Assembly (NCBI GenBank): GCA_910579615.1
Contig: CAJTUA010000009.1
Coordinates: 104,672 to 168,671 of the forward strand
DNA: 64,000 nucleotides
Source: an uncultured Lachnospiraceae bacterium
GTDB lineage: Bacteria; Bacillota; Clostridia; Lachnospirales; Lachnospiraceae
Direction of reading: 5' to 3'
Positions 1-8,272 of the stretch are shown here, in pieces. Position numbers and translations under genes: made by a program. Under the pieces are notes generated by a model. That model ran no database searches, had not been told where the DNA came from, and saw only the letters and a program-made list of their open reading frames with translations. How positions within the stretch are numbered: the first letter of the stretch is position 1; the number at the start of each line of letters is the position of its first letter.

Positions 1-745
1 CGGTCACTAAGGGCCACCCCTCCAGCATCGGAAAAGAATGTGCCCAGATTGCAAAGGTGGACGCACACCAGCATTCCAAATCATTGCGCGGCAGCAGCGG
101 GTCCCTCTTCCAGAGGAAAGCAGGCGCAAAACGCCACCTGCGAACCCCGATGACCCGGTAAAGCACAACCACGATAACATAAATCCACGCGGACGCCGCG
201 CCGCCTAAGGTTCTGGTATAACCAGACTCCGACTGCACCGGAACATAGTCCCCGTACATGTCCACATAATGGTCCGTCACCGCCAGGAATTTTTCATAAA
301 CCATAACCTCTTTTGGCGCTTCCCACTCCCTCCAAACACCTGTCGGAAGCCGGTAAATCCCCACTTCATCCGTTTCTTTTAAGGCTTTTTTGTTAATGTG
401 CGCAATCACCTTTTCCCCGCTCGGAAGCTTTAGCCGGTAATATATCGATTCCCCGGCGCGGACCGTGTCATACTTTAACACCGTACCGCTCGTAATCAGG
501 GTAAACGTACCCAGCCGCTCCATATCCTCGATGGATTCCGCAACGGGAACATCCGCCCCTGCCTCATGGCCCGCCGCCCCCTCTTCCAATGTGGTATTTT
601 TCACATAAAATCTATACAGCACCGGTCCTAAGACAAACTCCACACACAGCGCCAGCAGCATGATAACCGGAATCAGCAGGAACATCTGATACACATTTGT
701 TTTGAATCCATAAATGTTTTTGTTGGATATCTGATATCTTGCCAT
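1..745 (-). CDS. Hypothetical membrane protein, C-terminus cut by window edge
   Basis: The reading frame runs from an ATG at 745 off the left edge, showing about 248 codons without a stop. Residues 20-42 form a strong hydrophobic segment, followed by about 130 soluble residues and a second hydrophobic stretch (IYVIVVVLYRVIGV) near residue 195. This suggests two membrane passes around an extracytoplasmic domain. A GAAGGAG site lies about 12 nt before the start. It is the last visible gene of the rsmD-coaD-coiled-coil operon, about 70 nt after the preceding stop. I recognise no family and infer no function. Confidence 0.6.
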   Translation of the reverse strand, partial: MARYQISNKNIYGFKTNVYQMFLLIPVIMLLALCVEFVLGPVLYRFYVKNTTLEEGAAGHEAGADVPVAESIEDMERLGTFTLITSGTVLKYDTVRAGESIYYRLKLPSGEKVIAHINKKALKETDEVGIYRLPTGVWREWEAPKEVMVYEKFLAVTDHYVDMYGDYVPVQSESGYTRTLGGAASAWIYVIVVVLYRVIGVRRWRFAPAFLWKRDPLLPRNDLECWCASTFAIWAHSFPMLEGWPLVT

Positions 746-813
746 ATCTGCAAATCACTCCTTCTCATTCGCGTTCCTGCGGGCAAAGTAATACCATCCC
801 CGCCCCATCCTAT

Positions 814-1464
814 TTATTCCTCATCGATATCCCGCAGGAATGTATTCTCATCAAAATCAAAATCATCGCCTGCATATCGGTCCATCTCCGCCCTGCGTGC
901 CCTCCGCGGGTCTAACTGCTCGTTTATTTCCCTCCGGTTTTCAAGGACAACCTCAAGATTTCTTTTCAATGCACCAACGGTCTCCTCGCTCTTTACACGG
1001 CTTTCCTCGTATGCCGCCGCCAATACCTTCTCAACCTCCGCAAGGACATCGTTCGTATAGCTTAGCGCGCCCGCGCGCAGCGCCTCCGCCTCCTCATTCG
1101 CTTCGCGCAGCATCGCATCGGCACTTTCCTGTGCATTTTGCATAATCTCGCCTGCCTGCTCGTAGGCCTGGCGCGTAATCTCATTCTCGTTGACTAACTG
1201 TTTTGCTTCCTCCCTTGCACGTTCCCGGATTGCGTCTGCCTGATCCTCCGCATCGGCAAGCAGCGCGTCACGGTTTGCAATAATTTTCTGGTAACGCTTA
1301 ATTTCATCCGGCAGACGCAGACGCAGCTCGCCCAGTAAATCGTACAGCGTATCTTTCGGCACAACCAATTTCGCCTGCGAAAACGCCTGCGGTTTACAGC
1401 TTTCTATCAATTCATAAATATCATCTATCACCTGTTCTATTCTGCTGCTTCTGCCCGTCGCCAT
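814..1464 (-). CDS. Coiled-coil protein resembling ATP synthase b subunit / DivIVA-type coils
   Basis: About 216 residues, mostly Glu/Ala/Arg-rich helix from residue 55 to 185 with heptad-like spacing. This is the composition that makes automatic annotation call such proteins 'ATPase' or F0 subunit b-like. There is no membrane segment and no nucleotide-binding motif, so it is not an ATP synthase subunit. The C-terminus is very acidic (GDDFDFDENTF). The ATG at 1464 is preferred over the GTG at 1470 because AAGGAG sits 9 nt upstream of it; it begins 3 nt after the coaD stop. A structural or division-site role is possible but is inference. Confidence 0.75.
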   Translation of the reverse strand: MATGRSSRIEQVIDDIYELIESCKPQAFSQAKLVVPKDTLYDLLGELRLRLPDEIKRYQKIIANRDALLADAEDQADAIRERAREEAKQLVNENEITRQAYEQAGEIMQNAQESADAMLREANEEAEALRAGALSYTNDVLAEVEKVLAAAYEESRVKSEETVGALKRNLEVVLENRREINEQLDPRRARRAEMDRYAGDDFDFDENTFLRDIDEE

Positions 1465-1466
1465 TG

Positions 1467-1958
1467 TCACACACTCCTTACTTTCTTAATTTTTTCCATC
1501 ACAAGCGGCAAGATGCTCTCCGGAACGAATTTTGTGATGTTCCCCTCATAGCTCGCAACCTCTTTGACAATACTTGAGCTAAGATAGGAATACTGCACGC
1601 TCGTCGTCAAAAACACCGTGTCAATGTCCGGGCTTAGCGCATGGTTTGTCTGCGCAATCTGTATCTCATACTCAAAATCGGTAACTGCCCGCAATCCCCG
1701 GAACATCACAGTAGCATTCCTGCTTTTCGCAAATTCCACTGTCAGCCCGTCAAAAGGCTCCACGGTGGCATTTTGAATGTCCTTTACGACCAGCTCCAAC
1801 ATATGTACACGTTCCCTTGCCGAAAACATCGGCTTTTTCGCACTGTTGTTCAGCACTCCGATAATCAGCCTGTCCACAATCTTTGAAGACCGTTTTATAA
1901 TATCCAGATGCCCCAGTGTAACAGGGTCAAAACTTCCCGGATAAATTCCTATTGTCAT
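1467..1958 (-). CDS. coaD: Phosphopantetheine adenylyltransferase
   Basis: Catalyses the penultimate step of coenzyme A synthesis: ATP plus 4'-phosphopantetheine gives dephospho-CoA and pyrophosphate, in the cytoplasm. At 163 residues it has the normal bacterial PPAT length. The nucleotidyltransferase signature GSFDPVTLGH (residues 8-17) carries the conserved T-x-G-H. The C-terminal signature SSSIVKE, followed by GNITKFVP, is also present. The start overlaps the rsmD stop as ATGA, indicating translational coupling. The rsmD-coaD pair is common in Firmicutes. Confidence 0.97.
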   Translation of the reverse strand: MTIGIYPGSFDPVTLGHLDIIKRSSKIVDRLIIGVLNNSAKKPMFSARERVHMLELVVKDIQNATVEPFDGLTVEFAKSRNATVMFRGLRAVTDFEYEIQIAQTNHALSPDIDTVFLTTSVQYSYLSSSIVKEVASYEGNITKFVPESILPLVMEKIKKVRSV

Positions 1959-2545
1959 ATCTCCTCATTTCCGCCGCGCACGGATAGCGGCTGTTTTTTC
2001 CTCACGAACACATGCTTGTTGGTTTTATAACGCTTTTCCTTCAGGCATGAAAACCCGCATTCCTCCACAAATGCTGTATCCTCCTCGATTGCCTCCTCAA
2101 AAATGACAAGTGTCTGCTGTGTACAGACCGGGCTGTCCGAAAGCTGCAAAAGCACCTTCTTTGCAAACCCCATCCGGTACGGCGGATCCATAAAAATGAT
2201 ATCAAAAGCTTCCCCGGATGCCTTAAGCTTAAAAAGCCCCGCCGCCACTTCCGACGCAAGAACCTCTGCCTGCGCCATAAAACCTGTCCTCCCCAGGTTT
2301 GCCCTGATGCATGAAAGCGCCGCCTTGTCCTGCTCGACAAAGACTGCCCGCCTGCAGCCGCGGCTTAAAGCCTCAATCCCGATGGCACCGCTCCCGGCAA
2401 AAAGGTCGAGGAACACCGCGTCCGGCAACTCATAATTTATCATATTAAACAAGGTCTCTTTGATACGGTCGGTTGTCGGTCTTGTCGCAAGCCCCGCCGG
2501 AGTATCTAGGAGTGTTCTTCTTGCTTTGCCAGCAATTACCCTCAT
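1955..2545 (-). CDS. rsmD: 16S rRNA (guanine-966-N2)-methyltransferase
   Basis: A 196-residue SAM-dependent enzyme of the RsmD family, which methylates G966 of 16S rRNA in the small subunit. Visible motifs are the N-terminal RVIAGKARR and TRPTTDRIKE, the SAM-binding FLDLFAGSGAIG (residues 45-56) and the catalytic DPPY (120-123). It is the first gene of the operon. A GGAGAGAGAGG purine stretch precedes the ATG, and a promoter lies about 20-45 bp upstream of the start. Confidence 0.96.
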   Translation of the reverse strand: MRVIAGKARRTLLDTPAGLATRPTTDRIKETLFNMINYELPDAVFLDLFAGSGAIGIEALSRGCRRAVFVEQDKAALSCIRANLGRTGFMAQAEVLASEVAAGLFKLKASGEAFDIIFMDPPYRMGFAKKVLLQLSDSPVCTQQTLVIFEEAIEEDTAFVEECGFSCLKEKRYKTNKHVFVRKKQPLSVRGGNEEI

Positions 2546-2563
2546 CCAAAACCTCTCTCTCCT

Positions 2564-2591
2564 ATTTTAGTGGAATATTTTTAATTGTCAA
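2564..2591 (-). promoter_or_regulatory. Sigma-A-type promoter of the rsmD operon
   Basis: Read on the minus strand: TTGACA (2586-2591), a 16 bp spacer, then TAAAAT (2564-2569), about 19 bp before the rsmD ATG. The -35 is a perfect match and the -10 is one base off consensus. Confidence 0.7.
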
Positions 2592-2610
2592 CAAAAAAAC
2601 GATACTTTTT

Positions 2611-3330
2611 CTAACGTGCGCCCTTAAAAAAACGACATTCTTCGCGCTTTTGGCACATACCGCACCGGCCGTCACAGCGTTTTTCACCCTTTTGAAAACC
2701 ATCCCGGATATCCAGAAAACCGGTCACCGATTTTAGCGGCGAGAGGATTCCCTGCCCGTTTACCGACAGGCCAATCCCCTCCTTTGCTGCCATGCAGCGC
2801 AGGAAATCATGTTGGAGGGTAAGCGGGAAATCCTCGTATCCAATCCCAAACAGCCATCCCACCGCAAGCCCCAGGGTTTCTTTCACGTCCTGCTCCAGTT
2901 CCATGCGCAGCCGTTCGACCGCAGCATTCGCGAGCGCGTCCGTCAAAAGCGCGTCAAGCATACTCTCCTTTTGGAGCTTGTCAATCCGCTCATCCACAGC
3001 TTCCCCAAGCGTCAGGCATGCCGCCACCGCAAGCCCCGTTTCGCCAAGATGGGCACGGATTGCCTTACCGGGCAGCACAAGTTTTTCCGCCCCGAAATCC
3101 GCCGCCAGTGTTCCCTGTGCATCTGCCCCCTCCCGCAAAAGGCGAACCGGAACAAACATATAGCGCGGACTAAGCGCCGGAAGAAGCATATCCGCACAGT
3201 GGCGCAGCTGTGTGAGCATATCCGCATCCGGCAGCTGCTTCCCGTATCCCAAATAAGCCGCTGTTTCCTGTTCATCCATCAGTCCGCCGTATTTTTCCGG
3301 CGCAAGCTGCACAACCTGTCCTTTCGGCAT
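2611..3330 (-). CDS. Stand-alone MetH reactivation-domain-like protein with a Cys-rich tail
   Basis: 239 residues resembling the activation (AdoMet-binding) domain of cobalamin-dependent methionine synthase, but without the catalytic and B12-binding modules. Similarity is best in GLAVAACLTLGEAVDERI and the helical segment LLTDALANAAVERLRMELE. Homologous free-standing proteins in Clostridia are thought to reactivate separate corrinoid enzymes. The C-terminus carries a Cys cluster (CDGRCGMCQKREEC) that could bind metal or an Fe-S cluster. No corrinoid enzyme gene lies in the window. It is the last gene of the methyltransferase-nfo-sortase run, 18 nt after the sortase stop, with its own AAGGAGG site. 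Family assignment is fairly sure; substrate is unknown. Confidence 0.75.
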   Translation of the reverse strand: MPKGQVVQLAPEKYGGLMDEQETAAYLGYGKQLPDADMLTQLRHCADMLLPALSPRYMFVPVRLLREGADAQGTLAADFGAEKLVLPGKAIRAHLGETGLAVAACLTLGEAVDERIDKLQKESMLDALLTDALANAAVERLRMELEQDVKETLGLAVGWLFGIGYEDFPLTLQHDFLRCMAAKEGIGLSVNGQGILSPLKSVTGFLDIRDGFQKGEKRCDGRCGMCQKREECRFFKGAR

Positions 3331-3348
3331 ACCGCCCCTCCTTCACAC

Positions 3349-4224
3349 TTACTTTGCCACACAGCGCACAATCAGCCGCTCCGTTCCGTTGCTCTCGCAT
3401 GTCACCAGGGTCAGCATCGCCACCCCTTCGCCCGTATCCTCAACGACCCAGACTTCATCCGGCTGTACAATCATTGTTTCCGTCACTTTGTAAGTAAACA
3501 CCTCATGCTTTGTATTTGTAATAACCACTTCGTCGCCGATTTCAAGCTTGTCAAGATTTTTAAAATACGGGCCGGAATATCCGCCGCGGTGTCCCGCAAG
3601 CGCACAGTTTCCAATCTCTCCAAGCTGTGCGGTATTGCTCATATGCCCGATTGCCACACCGATTTCTGCCGCATCCGAGCCCTCCACAATCGCGTAAATC
3701 AGTTCAATTTTCGGAATCTGGATAACCCCGATTACCTTTTTCCCATTCAGGCGGTTCGCATTCTCCTGCTCGTCCTCTTCTTCCTGTTCCGGGGCATCCG
3801 GATTCTCCAAAAGAGCCTCCCCGAGCGTTGTCAGCTCCCCATCCGCTTCCTCTGCCGGCTGTGGGTTATCGGGAGCATCCGGCGCATCTGTCCCTTCCGG
3901 TACCGCCTGCGCCATCTGCGTTGCTTCTGGCGGCGTGGTCGGCACCTCCTCCTGCCCTGCCCCCGCCTTTGTCGGCTGCGGTGTCAGAATCATATTGATT
4001 GCGTCTTCGTTGAAATCATCGCTTTTTTTCTGGCGGTAGAATGGATACAGGCAAACGCCGATTCCCACAAGCATAATCGCAATGCCAAGCGCCATACGTA
4101 CCCTGCCGCCGCCCCCGCCTTTTTTCTTCCCTTGCGCCGTTTCCCCGGTTTTCTGTATATCCGGTACCTTTTCCGCCGTTTCTTCATCCCTTATCTGTTC
4201 TGGTTTTGTTTCATCCTGATTCAT
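3349..4224 (-). CDS. Sortase, probably class D-like
   Basis: A transpeptidase that would anchor surface proteins or act in cell-envelope assembly. The start at 4224 has AGGTGG 5 nt upstream, giving 291 residues. A cytoplasmic tail is followed by a membrane anchor (residues 44-63), an acidic Pro/Glu-rich linker (about 80-160) and the sortase barrel. The catalytic triad is visible: His212 in AGHRGG, Cys276 in TLVTCES and a conserved Arg (283 or 287) in ERLIVR. No gene in the window shows a C-terminal LPxTG sorting signal, so its substrates lie elsewhere. The gene sits between nfo and the MetH-activation gene, with gaps of about 20-30 nt. Confidence 0.88.
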   Translation of the reverse strand: MNQDETKPEQIRDEETAEKVPDIQKTGETAQGKKKGGGGGRVRMALGIAIMLVGIGVCLYPFYRQKKSDDFNEDAINMILTPQPTKAGAGQEEVPTTPPEATQMAQAVPEGTDAPDAPDNPQPAEEADGELTTLGEALLENPDAPEQEEEDEQENANRLNGKKVIGVIQIPKIELIYAIVEGSDAAEIGVAIGHMSNTAQLGEIGNCALAGHRGGYSGPYFKNLDKLEIGDEVVITNTKHEVFTYKVTETMIVQPDEVWVVEDTGEGVAMLTLVTCESNGTERLIVRCVAK

Positions 4225-4254
4225 CGCGCCACCTCTTTCCTGCATGTCCCCTAT

Positions 4255-5133
4255 TTACCTTCCCGCCAAAAGCATTGCAATCTCTTCCTTATAAGGAGCA
4301 ACCTTGTTTTCCGGGTCATCCTCCGGCACAATGTACGGGGTTTCCAATATTTTCGGCACTTCCAAAAAATCCGGATGGTGTACGATGGAATGCAGTGCTT
4401 CAAACCCAATCTGCCCTTTTCCGATATTCTCGTGCCGATCCTTCGCCGCGCCGCATGCATTCTTGCTGTCATTGATGTGGAACACCGCAATCTGCCCTTT
4501 GCCAAGCAGGCGGTCGAATTTTTCCATCACCCCTTCAAAATCATGCACAATATCATAGCCCGCATCGTGCGTATGGCAGGTATCAAAGCATACCCGCAGC
4601 TTATCGCTGCAGTACACCCCGTCATAAATTTGCGCCAGCTCCTCAAAGGTTCTGCCAATCTCACTGCCCTTGCCCGCCATTGTCTCAAGTGCCACCATAC
4701 ACTTTGTATCGGCGGTCAGCACCTCATTTAACCCTTTGATGGTCTGACGGATGCCGACCGCCGCGCCCTCGCCCACATGGGAACCCGGGTGCAGCACCAC
4801 AACCTTGCTGCGCATTGCGCTCGCCCGCTCAAGCTCCTTTGCCAGAAAGTCCACACCAAGCGCAAAGGTCTCCTCCTTGACACTGTTCGCCAGATTGATA
4901 ATGTACGGCGCGTGTACAATCACCTCGCCGATGCCGTATTTTTCCATCAGCGCAAACCCCTCCGCAAGCCTCAGCTCACTGATTTCCTTGCGCCTTGTAT
5001 TCTGCGGTGCCCCAGTATAGACCATAAAAACATTTGCCCCATAGGAAGCAGCCTCTTTCACCGAGCCGGCAAACATCTCTTTTCCGCTCATCCCGACGTG
5101 GGAGCCCAGTTTTATTTCTTTTCCTTTTTCCAT
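4255..5133 (-). CDS. nfo: Endonuclease IV (AP endonuclease)
   Basis: Zinc-dependent apurinic/apyrimidinic endonuclease of base-excision repair, 292 residues. Visible metal-ligand segments of the AP2 TIM-barrel family are HPGSHVGEG, ETMAGKGSEIG, CFDTCHTHDAGYD, FHINDSKN and DRHENIGKGQIG. The start has AGGAGGAAGG directly upstream. It lies 26 nt after the methyltransferase stop and is probably co-transcribed with it. Confidence 0.97.
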   Translation of the reverse strand: MEKGKEIKLGSHVGMSGKEMFAGSVKEAASYGANVFMVYTGAPQNTRRKEISELRLAEGFALMEKYGIGEVIVHAPYIINLANSVKEETFALGVDFLAKELERASAMRSKVVVLHPGSHVGEGAAVGIRQTIKGLNEVLTADTKCMVALETMAGKGSEIGRTFEELAQIYDGVYCSDKLRVCFDTCHTHDAGYDIVHDFEGVMEKFDRLLGKGQIAVFHINDSKNACGAAKDRHENIGKGQIGFEALHSIVHHPDFLEVPKILETPYIVPEDDPENKVAPYKEEIAMLLAGR

Positions 5134-5159
5134 ATCTTCCTTCCTCCTGTGCGCCCGCC

Positions 5160-6689
5160 TTATGCCTTGCGGCGCTTCTGCATCAAAAACAGATAGCTTC
5201 CTTCTTTCATGGACAGCTCAAACTCTCTAATGCATACAAACGCTTCCGCCGCGTATTTTTTCACCAAGGTCCGGTCATGCGTCAGCAGGAGCATCACGCC
5301 GTCCTCTTTTAAGAATTCCGGCGCGCGCTCAAAAAACCTGCGGTAAAGCTTTGCAATCTCCTGTTTTTTCTCCTCGCTTTCCGACACGGTAAAGGGCATG
5401 TCCGTCACAATCTCGTCAAAGGGATCCCCAGCTACAAACGTAAAGAAATCGCGGTTCACATAATTTGCCTTCTTGTCCGCAAAGCGCGTATTTTCCCTTG
5501 CGGCAAGAACCGCCTCCTCCAAAATATCAATTCCGAAGCTTTCTTTCACCGGAACGCATTTTGCCCGCTCAATCAGCATCGTGCCCGCGCCGCAGAACGG
5601 GTCGAGCACCTTTGCGTTTTCCCGGAAAAACATGCGCCCGCTGACATCGTTTTCGTTTTTTGCAAGCGCCATGCAAAACGCCGCGTTAAATGGGCGCATC
5701 CCCGCCGCAATGGTTTTCTGGCGGTAGGCAAAACGAAAATCCGGCAGGGTAAAGAGCTTTAACAATACATGGTAAGAACCCTCCTTCGTCTCAATCAGGC
5801 GCAGTTCCAAATCATAACCGTCCGTCGCATTGACAAGCACCGCTCTGCTTTTTTCCTCGATAAATGCCGCCATGCTCCGCACAAACCCGCCGCGCTTTTC
5901 TAAGGCCATCCTGCCCCTGAGCTCTATGCGGAAACGGTACGGTGCAGCGCTCTGTTCGTGGCGCTGCTTTAAATATTCACAAAGCCCTGCCGCCACAAGC
6001 GCGCCGGCCGCCGCTTCTGGTTCTGCGGGAACCGTCCTGCACTTTGGCAGCACGAAAAGCATCTCCTCAAAGCTGCGCAGCGCAAAAAGCTTTGATGGCT
6101 CAGCAAGCTGCACCATCACACCCGCCCCCAGCTCCTTTTTCCTGCACGCGCCAAGCTCTGCCATCAGGATATTTTTATGGTTGCGGTTTGTCGTCAGCAC
6201 CAGTTCACTGACCAGGGTATCCCCCGCGTAGCGGTGCTGCCTCACACGCTCTTTCGCCGCAATCAGACCACGCAGCAGCATGCGCTCTTCCTGCAGGTGC
6301 TTGCGGTTCTCCTCGCTTACCTCCTCGGCGTTTAAGCGCTCTAGGGCGCTCTTTAGCTGCCCTAACAGCGCTGTGTAATCATAGTTCTTCAATGCCGTAA
6401 GGTAGGCGCTGCGCACAAAGCGCGTCTGCTCGTTTTCATATGCCTCCCACAGCGGCGCAAGAAGCTTTTGCACGCCAAGCTCCCCCATCACAAGTGCTGC
6501 ATTTTTCCGCGCCTTCGCATCCTCTGCCGACAGGCAGTCCACAAGTGCCGTAAAATCGCCGCCACAATGCGAAATCAGCGCGCTCCTTGCGTTTGCCTTA
6601 TTCTCCCCGCGAAGCTGCTCTTTCATCGCAATCAGGGTCTGGCGCTTTTGCGCATCCTGTCCCAGTTTATCATATAATTCGGTAATCAT
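5160..6689 (-). CDS. HEAT-repeat / RNA methyltransferase fusion protein
   Basis: About 509 residues. The first 160 are helical repeats of HEAT/PBS-lyase type (DAKARKNAALVMGELGVQKL and the next unit). The C-terminal half is a SAM-dependent methyltransferase of the THUMP-associated UPF0020 family, with KVLDPFCGAGTMLIERA as the SAM-binding motif and an N-terminal extension typical of N2-guanine methyltransferases. The catalytic motif reads TDMPF instead of the usual (N/D)PP(Y/F). An RNA target is inferred from the family; which RNA is unknown. The ATG at 6689 is preferred because AAGGAG lies 12 nt upstream; the earlier in-frame start is a TTG without a site. First gene of the operon ending at 2611. 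Confidence 0.8.
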   Translation of the reverse strand: MITELYDKLGQDAQKRQTLIAMKEQLRGENKANARSALISHCGGDFTALVDCLSAEDAKARKNAALVMGELGVQKLLAPLWEAYENEQTRFVRSAYLTALKNYDYTALLGQLKSALERLNAEEVSEENRKHLQEERMLLRGLIAAKERVRQHRYAGDTLVSELVLTTNRNHKNILMAELGACRKKELGAGVMVQLAEPSKLFALRSFEEMLFVLPKCRTVPAEPEAAAGALVAAGLCEYLKQRHEQSAAPYRFRIELRGRMALEKRGGFVRSMAAFIEEKSRAVLVNATDGYDLELRLIETKEGSYHVLLKLFTLPDFRFAYRQKTIAAGMRPFNAAFCMALAKNENDVSGRMFFRENAKVLDPFCGAGTMLIERAKCVPVKESFGIDILEEAVLAARENTRFADKKANYVNRDFFTFVAGDPFDEIVTDMPFTVSESEEKKQEIAKLYRRFFERAPEFLKEDGVMLLLTHDRTLVKKYAAEAFVCIREFELSMKEGSYLFLMQKRRKA

Positions 6690-6734
6690 CTGGTTCCCGC
6701 TCTCCTTCAATTTTCTGTTTTATATGTTCAGCCG

Positions 6735-8060
6735 CTAAATCATCGCATGTTTGCGCCACCGCTCCGACGCAAAACGCCAGACAAAAATCAGCGCGCGAGC
6801 CAGCCAGTCAACGGTCATGGCAACCCACACACCGATGACCCCGAGTCCGAAATGATTCGCCAGTATATAGCTTAACCCAATCCGGAAAATCCACATGGTA
6901 CTGATGGATGCCAGCATCGTGAATTTCACATCGTTCACGGCGCGCAGGGCATTCGGCAGCGTGAAGGATGCCGGCCAAATCAGCACACAGCAGATGCTGT
7001 GGTACAAAATAATCTGTTTTGTCAGCGCCTCCGTCTCCGGAAGCAGGCGGTACGCCGCACAGATTGGGCTTAGGAGCAGCACCACAAGCACATTGACGGC
7101 AAATATCGCAATATATGCATATTTCATCAATTTTTTCGTATATTTTTTCACTTCCCCGGCATCCTGCGCGCCGACACACTGGCCGACAATCGTAACCATC
7201 GCAAGCCCTATCGCATTGCCCGGAATCACCTCGAACGAGCAGATAGTGTTTGCGACCGCGTTTGCCGTGATTGCCGCGGTTCCAAAGCCGGAAACGAGCC
7301 CCGCCACAATCAGCTTTCCGATTTGGAAGACACTGCTCTCTAAGCCGTTCGGGATTCCGATGCGCAGAATTCGCCGAATCATATCCGGATAAAATCCCAG
7401 ATGCAGCTTTTCATCCAGATGAATCAGCCTTTCCTGGTTCCGCAATAGCTTTGTCACAACAACCGCCGCCACAATCCTCGAGACAAGCGTCGCAAGTGCC
7501 GCCCCAAAAACCGCAAGCTGGAAAACATAGAGCAGGAGCGCATTGCCGACCACGTTGATTATATTCATGACAATGGAAGTCTTCATGGAAATCTTGGAAT
7601 CCCCCATTGCCCGAAACAGCGCGGTACCCGCCGAGTACACGGCAAGGAAAGGATACGAAACTGCCGACAGGTAAAAATATGTGCGCGCATTCCCCATGAC
7701 ATCCGCTTCAATTTTGCGGTAAATAATGCGCAAAATGGCATAATTGCCGATGAGGGAGACAAGCATCAGCACACCCGAAACCGCTAACACCGAGAGCAGC
7801 AGCTGGTTCGCCGCGCGGCATGCCTTCTGCTGTTCCTTGTGCCCGATGTACTGCGCCGCGACAACCGCACCGCCCGTGGAAAGTGCCGAGAACATACCTG
7901 TCAGCAAAATATTGATGGAATCGACCAGCGAGATGCCGGAAACCGCCGATTCCCCGCAAGGGCTAATCATGATTGTGTCAACCATCCCGACCATAACAAT
8001 CAAAAGCTGTTCTATCATAAGTGGAACAATCAACCTGCGCAAAGCTTCCTTTGTAAACAT
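6735..8060 (-). CDS. MATE-family multidrug/metabolite exporter
   Basis: Polytopic membrane protein with about 12 hydrophobic segments in the two-lobe MATE arrangement. The family signatures are near PLMIEQLLIVMVGMVDTIMI and the repeated half around residue 250. It would export cationic compounds by Na+ or H+ antiport. The ATG at 8060 follows a GGGGGAAAAG purine run. Upstream in-frame starts (ATG at 8105, TTG at 8132) have no ribosome binding site. It is divergent from the HAD gene; the two share a 5' region of about 200 bp. Confidence 0.93.
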   Translation of the reverse strand: MFTKEALRRLIVPLMIEQLLIVMVGMVDTIMISPCGESAVSGISLVDSINILLTGMFSALSTGGAVVAAQYIGHKEQQKACRAANQLLLSVLAVSGVLMLVSLIGNYAILRIIYRKIEADVMGNARTYFYLSAVSYPFLAVYSAGTALFRAMGDSKISMKTSIVMNIINVVGNALLLYVFQLAVFGAALATLVSRIVAAVVVTKLLRNQERLIHLDEKLHLGFYPDMIRRILRIGIPNGLESSVFQIGKLIVAGLVSGFGTAAITANAVANTICSFEVIPGNAIGLAMVTIVGQCVGAQDAGEVKKYTKKLMKYAYIAIFAVNVLVVLLLSPICAAYRLLPETEALTKQIILYHSICCVLIWPASFTLPNALRAVNDVKFTMLASISTMWIFRIGLSYILANHFGLGVIGVWVAMTVDWLARALIFVWRFASERWRKHAMI

Positions 8061-8143
8061 TTTCTTTTCCCCCGATTTTTGAACCTTTTTTTCTTTGTTT
8101 TCCATTATGCACGCATTTAAGGAAAATATCAAGCAGAATTTAT

Positions 8144-8172
8144 TTGCAGTTTTTGCGCGTGTCTGCTATAAT
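8144..8172 (+). promoter_or_regulatory. Promoter of the HAD phosphatase gene
   Basis: TTGCAG (8144-8149), exactly 17 bp, then a perfect TATAAT (8167-8172). The transcript would have a leader of about 95 nt containing a perfect hairpin (ACAGCGGA-GCCA-TCCGCTGT) shortly before the ribosome binding site. Confidence 0.75.
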
Positions 8173-8272
8173 CGAAAATAAGTTCGTGCCACGGGGCGGG
8201 CAAATTCCATTCGCGCCCCTGTGCATACAAAATACAGCGGAGCCATCCGCTGTGAAATGAGGTTTTAATAAT

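Noticed and set aside
2809..4731. A 640-codon open frame on the plus strand
   Set aside because: It lies opposite the MetH-activation, sortase and nfo genes, which have clear motifs. The antisense peptide is rich in His, Arg, Cys and Phe and has no ribosome binding site; it is a codon-bias shadow.
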